This document shows, piece by piece, positions 61,099 through 64,000 of a stretch of 64,000 nt of DNA. Source of the DNA: Croceicoccus sp. Ery15. GTDB taxonomy: Bacteria > Pseudomonadota > Alphaproteobacteria > Sphingomonadales > Sphingomonadaceae. The translations under genes were made by a program, and so were the position numbers. The number at the start of each line of letters is the position of its first letter. Position 1 is the stretch's first letter. The notes under the pieces were generated by a model that did no database searches, was not told the DNA's origin, and saw only the letters and a program-made list of their open reading frames with translations. The stretch is taken from positions 372,001 through 436,000 of the forward strand of contig NZ_CP087588.1 of assembly GCF_020985305.1 (NCBI RefSeq), written 5' to 3'.

Positions 61099-62331
61099 GT
61101 GAAGCAAGCAGACGTCATCATCGTGGGCGCAGGTCATGGCGGAGCCGCCGCCGCTCTCGCTCTTAGGCAGGCCGGTTTTGAGGGTTCGATCGCCATGATC
61201 GGGCGCGAGAAAGAGCCGCCCTATGAGCGTCCGCCCCTGTCCAAGGAGTATCTGGCCCGCGACAAGGAATTCGAGCGGCTTTACATCCGCCCGCCGCAGT
61301 TCTGGGGCGAAAAGGACATCGACCTCCAGCTCGGCACCAGCGTGACCGAGATCGATGCGCGGGCCAAGACGGTAAAGCTCAGCAATGGCGAGGAAATGGC
61401 ATATGGCCACCTGATTTGGGCAGCAGGCGGCGATGCGCGGCGGCTGTCCTGTTCGGGTGCCGAACTCGCTGGCGTCCACTCGGTGCGAACCCGCGCAGAT
61501 GTGGACCGGATGATGGCGGAGATCGACGCGGGCGCGAAACGCTGCGTGGTGATCGGCGGCGGCTATATTGGGCTGGAAGCGGCAGCCGTGCTACGCAAGC
61601 TGGACATCGAGGTTGTGCTGGTCGAAATGCTCGACCGCGTGCTGGCGCGCGTTGCGGGTGAGACCTTGTCGCGCTTTTACGAGAAGGAACACCGCGACCA
61701 CGGCGTGAACATCATGCTGGAAACCGGCGTCGACTGCATTCTGGGCGATGGCGAGAAAGTCACCGGCGTCCGCCTGTCCGACGGCAGCGAGATCGAGGCC
61801 GATATGGTGATCGTGGGCATCGGCATCGTTCCCTGCATCGGCCCGCTGATCGTGGCGGGCGCGACCGGCGCGAATGGCGTGGACGTCGATGAATATTGCC
61901 GCACCTCGCTGGACGACGTCTATGCCATCGGCGACTGCGCTGCGCATGCCAATGATTACGCCGACGGGGCCGTTATCCGGCTGGAATCGGTGCAGAACGC
62001 GAACGACATGGCCAAGACGGCGGCCATGGCGATCTGCGGCGACAAGCAGCGCTACAAGGCGACGCCGTGGTTCTGGTCGAACCAGTATGATCTGAAGCTG
62101 CAGACGGTGGGGCTGTCGACGGGTTTCGACCAGATCGTCGTGCGCGGCGAGCCCGAGAGCCGCAGCTTTTCCATCGTCTATCTGCGCGACGGCAAAATCG
62201 TGGCGCTCGACTGCGTGAACAAGGTCAAGGATTACGTGCAGGGCAAGAAGCTGGTCGAGCGCCATGCGGTGATCGACCCCACGCTACTGGGCGACAATGA
62301 TGTGGCGCTCAAGGAAATGGGCGAGGGCTAG
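61099..62331 (+). CDS. FAD-dependent ferredoxin reductase (putidaredoxin/rubredoxin reductase type)
   Basis: 410 residues from a GTG at 61099 with CGGAG upstream; a TTG at 61084 is the other option. [21 protein letters not shown] binds [17 protein letters not shown] is the family block, [19 protein letters not shown] binds NAD(P)H, and [12 protein letters not shown] is the third FAD motif. It should reduce the ferredoxin at 45695 for the Rieske pair. It lies 30 bases after etfA and may share its message. Complete. Confidence 0.92.
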   Translation: MKQADVIIVGAGHGGAAAALALRQAGFEGSIAMIGREKEPPYERPPLSKEYLARDKEFERLYIRPPQFWGEKDIDLQLGTSVTEIDARAKTVKLSNGEEMAYGHLIWAAGGDARRLSCSGAELAGVHSVRTRADVDRMMAEIDAGAKRCVVIGGGYIGLEAAAVLRKLDIEVVLVEMLDRVLARVAGETLSRFYEKEHRDHGVNIMLETGVDCILGDGEKVTGVRLSDGSEIEADMVIVGIGIVPCIGPLIVAGATGANGVDVDEYCRTSLDDVYAIGDCAAHANDYADGAVIRLESVQNANDMAKTAAMAICGDKQRYKATPWFWSNQYDLKLQTVGLSTGFDQIVVRGEPESRSFSIVYLRDGKIVALDCVNKVKDYVQGKKLVERHAVIDPTLLGDNDVALKEMGEG

Positions 62332-62377
62332 GCGCAAGGCGGGGTTAGAACAGCGTAGGAAGCCAGTCCCCGCACAA

Positions 62378-63250
62378 TCAGTTGCGGTCGATCCAGTCGT
62401 TCAGATCGGCCCAGTGGCTGCGCCGTGAACCGGCGAAATTCTGGCAGTGCGCCGCATTGTCCACGATCTGCAGTTCGGTTGAAGCCGCTGCCTTGAAATA
62501 GGCGGTCTCTCGCGAGGGATCGGGGCTGGTGTCGATCGCGCTTTGTACCACGAGCACAGGTACGGTAATCGCCGCAGCCTCTTCGTGTACGACGCCAGGC
62601 GTAAGCGCGGCGCGGCCCAGTGTTGCGGGTGTGGAAGAAGCGTGCGCTTCATCCGCCTCCACCTGCGCATGCGGTACATCCGGCCAGTAAAACAGCTTGC
62701 GCATGGGTTCACGCGGCGTGGCGAGGTAGCCGCTGGGAATAAGGCCAGCACGAAGCTTTCCCATGTCGGTATCGCCTAGCACCATCGGTTCATTGGCCCA
62801 GCCCAGGACGGCAACCCGGTCGAAAACGGGATGCATGGCGGCCTGCGATATGATCATCATGCCGCCCATCGAATGGCCAATGCCAGTTACGCTGATGTCT
62901 GGCCCCAGCTCATCCACGACCAAGGCCAGCGCAGCGGCATGGGCATTCGCGATAATCGCGCGGCTCAGCTTGCTTTCGGGTTCCGGTTTCGTGCTGTCAC
63001 CCATGCCCAACATGTCGATGGCGAGCACAGCCTTGCTGCGATCGGTGAACCAGCGCGCGAAGCTATAGCTTTCGTCGGCAAAAGGCGGATTCCAGTAGAT
63101 ACGCGAATAGCCTCCGCCATGAATGGCGAAAATCAGGTGCTTGCCGCTCTTGGCCCAATTGTCGGGCAGATGCAGGCTGGCCGCGATCTCTGTCTTCTCG
63201 CCAATCGCCGCCGCGCTGGAAACGTCCAGCATCATGTCCTTCGATTTCAT
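62378..63250 (-). CDS. Alpha/beta hydrolase
   Basis: 290 residues from the ATG at 63250 with AAGGAGGG upstream; the frame is open further to 63616, but that part is antisense to the next gene. IFAIHGGGYSRIYWN is the oxyanion loop, GIGHSMGGMM has the nucleophile Ser127, SAIDTSPDP supplies the acid and NAAHCQNFAG the His. Fold suggests an esterase or C-C hydrolase. Divergent from the DUF1214-like gene at 63372 with box S11 between. Confidence 0.87.
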   Translation of the reverse strand: MKSKDMMLDVSSAAAIGEKTEIAASLHLPDNWAKSGKHLIFAIHGGGYSRIYWNPPFADESYSFARWFTDRSKAVLAIDMLGMGDSTKPEPESKLSRAIIANAHAAALALVVDELGPDISVTGIGHSMGGMMIISQAAMHPVFDRVAVLGWANEPMVLGDTDMGKLRAGLIPSGYLATPREPMRKLFYWPDVPHAQVEADEAHASSTPATLGRAALTPGVVHEEAAAITVPVLVVQSAIDTSPDPSRETAYFKAAASTELQIVDNAAHCQNFAGSRRSHWADLNDWIDRN

Positions 63251-63298
63251 CGCAGACCCTCCTTGTCGGTGATGTTCGCCGCACCGGCCATAGAAGCA

Positions 63299-63314
63299 CC
63301 TGCCGTGAGAGAGG
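63299..63314. promoter_or_regulatory. Candidate operator box S11
   Basis: CCTGCC-GTGA-GAGAGG, exact to the box, with TTC after the right half. It is 49 bp from the hydrolase start (63250) and 58 bp from the start at 63372, again central in a divergent region. Confidence 0.5.
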
Positions 63315-63371
63315 TTCAATCTCATATCGAACCGAGAGACTTGACGAGAAAACGGAAGAGAGGAGTTGGGC

Positions 63372-64000
63372 ATGAGTGCAGACGGTCTGTCGTGGGAAAA
63401 GCTGGTCGATGAATTGCGACCGCTGGGCGATGCGATGCGGACGCGCGTGCCGGAACGGCTGCGCAGCGATCCGCAGATCTTGGCGGAATCGATGCGCCTG
63501 TTGCTGGCGGGCCTTGCGCGGGCGAGTTCAGATGCGCTTGTTGGTGATCGCCGCCATCCGATATTCGTGCCCGAACTGAACATTGCGCAGAACATCTTCC
63601 AGCCCAATGCCGACACGATCTACAAATCGGCGATCATCGAGAAGGGCGGCAGCTATCTGTTGCGGGGCGATCGCGGTACGGTGCGAATGATCATCCTTGC
63701 CCAAATGGGACCCGACACGCTGCGGACCGGTCAGCACAGCCCGCTGTTGGGGCAGACCGATTTCGACGATCTGACCGTCGGCGAAGACGGATCGTTCGAA
63801 CTTGTCATCTCGCCGGAGCGTCCTGCCAGTTACACCGGGAACTGGGCCGCGCTGGACCCGCAATGCGAAAAGTTCATGGTGCGTATCGTGTCATGCGACT
63901 GGGGCGCTGAGCGAGAGCCCCGGTTCGGAATTGCGCGGCTTGACGTCGATGATGCCAAGGGCCGCCCAAGCGCTGACGACTTGCACGCCGCTTTCGATGA
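63372..64000 (+). CDS. DUF1214-like protein of unknown function (copy 3 of 3, runs off the window)
   Basis: 209 residues are visible from the ATG at 63372, with AGGAG upstream; the frame is still open at the window end. FVPELNIAQNIFQPNADTIY, FDDLTVGEDGSFELVISPER and SCDWGAEREPRFGIARLD line up with THFNLVGTNPDFIY, the LAVDGEGRFSLMLSHER block and SYDWGAEREARIAIERTD of copy 1 at 3161, the closest relative here. Unlike the other two it is not beside a sulfotransferase gene inside the window. Confidence 0.75.
   Translation, partial: MSADGLSWEKLVDELRPLGDAMRTRVPERLRSDPQILAESMRLLLAGLARASSDALVGDRRHPIFVPELNIAQNIFQPNADTIYKSAIIEKGGSYLLRGDRGTVRMIILAQMGPDTLRTGQHSPLLGQTDFDDLTVGEDGSFELVISPERPASYTGNWAALDPQCEKFMVRIVSCDWGAEREPRFGIARLDVDDAKGRPSADDLHAAFD

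Noticed and set aside
62332-62377. GCGGGG / CCCCGC pairing between convergent genes
   Set aside because: The loop is over 20 bases and there is no T-run, so a terminator is not well supported.
1-64000. CRISPR arrays, tRNA, rRNA, plasmid origin, prophage or toxin-antitoxin genes
   Set aside because: No regular repeat-spacer pattern, cloverleaf, replication or phage gene was seen; the only mobile DNA recognised is the IS630 element.
1-64000. Cytochrome P450 as partner for the ferredoxin
   Set aside because: No heme-binding FxxGxxxCxG motif was found in any real gene here, so the Rieske pair is the better candidate.

Overview
The window looks like a GC-rich alphaproteobacterial chromosome segment, most probably from a sphingomonad (Novosphingobium/Sphingobium/Sphingopyxis type). 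This is inferred from protein style, gene families and operon layout; no rRNA or other taxonomic marker is present. About 65 genes are packed almost without gaps, often with 4-base ATGA or GTGA overlaps. Almost all are catabolic: 12 short-chain dehydrogenases (one broken), 4 luciferase-like (LLM) oxidoreductases, 3 sulfotransferase-like proteins, 4 VOC proteins, 4 SnoaL/limonene-epoxide-hydrolase-like genes, 3 alpha/beta hydrolases, 3 members of an unnamed DUF1214-like family, an acyl-CoA synthetase and dehydrogenase, MaoC hydratases, an extradiol dioxygenase, a Rieske pair, a ferredoxin and its reductase, and ETF.

Layout. 1-9563: aldehyde dehydrogenase (partial) and GMC oxidoreductase (-); sulfotransferase and DUF1214-like protein (+); a minus-strand operon with a PQQ dehydrogenase. 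9757-10345: a SnoaL gene with a strong terminator. 10375-11534: an IS630-type element. 11537-23431: long minus-strand beta-oxidation and ring-cleavage operons. 23819-26494: a large MalT/LuxR-type (LAL) regulator. 26577-34847: a BKACE enzyme, a complete coenzyme F420 biosynthesis set (fbiC, npdG, cofE, cofD, cofC) and two LLM enzymes. 34867-40309: SDR, kinase-like protein, tandem NTF2 protein, KstD-like flavoprotein and a broken SDR. 40355-47301: LLM enzymes, the Rieske pair, TetR regulator, epoxide hydrolase-like protein, ferredoxin and sulfotransferase. 47435-59182: an SDR/VOC/sulfotransferase operon, an SDR, a membrane protein and an MFS transporter. 59356-62331: etfBA and a ferredoxin reductase. 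62378-64000: alpha/beta hydrolase and a partial DUF1214-like gene.

How it may work together (inference). Oxygenases, F420-, flavin- and NAD-dependent redox enzymes, ring cleavage, CoA activation and beta-oxidation fit breakdown of a hydrophobic polycyclic or terpenoid/steroid-like compound; the substrate cannot be read from sequence. The main new observation is a palindrome, CCTNNC-N4-GNNAGG, in eleven intergenic regions (eight exact, three with one mismatch), usually 30-66 bp from start codons and mostly between divergent genes. It resembles lux/las-type boxes, and one copy lies just upstream of the LAL regulator, so the segment may be a single regulon with F420 synthesis inside it. A second notable feature is an apparent split Rieske oxygenase: one gene carries the [2Fe-2S] ligands and its neighbour carries the mononuclear-iron site.
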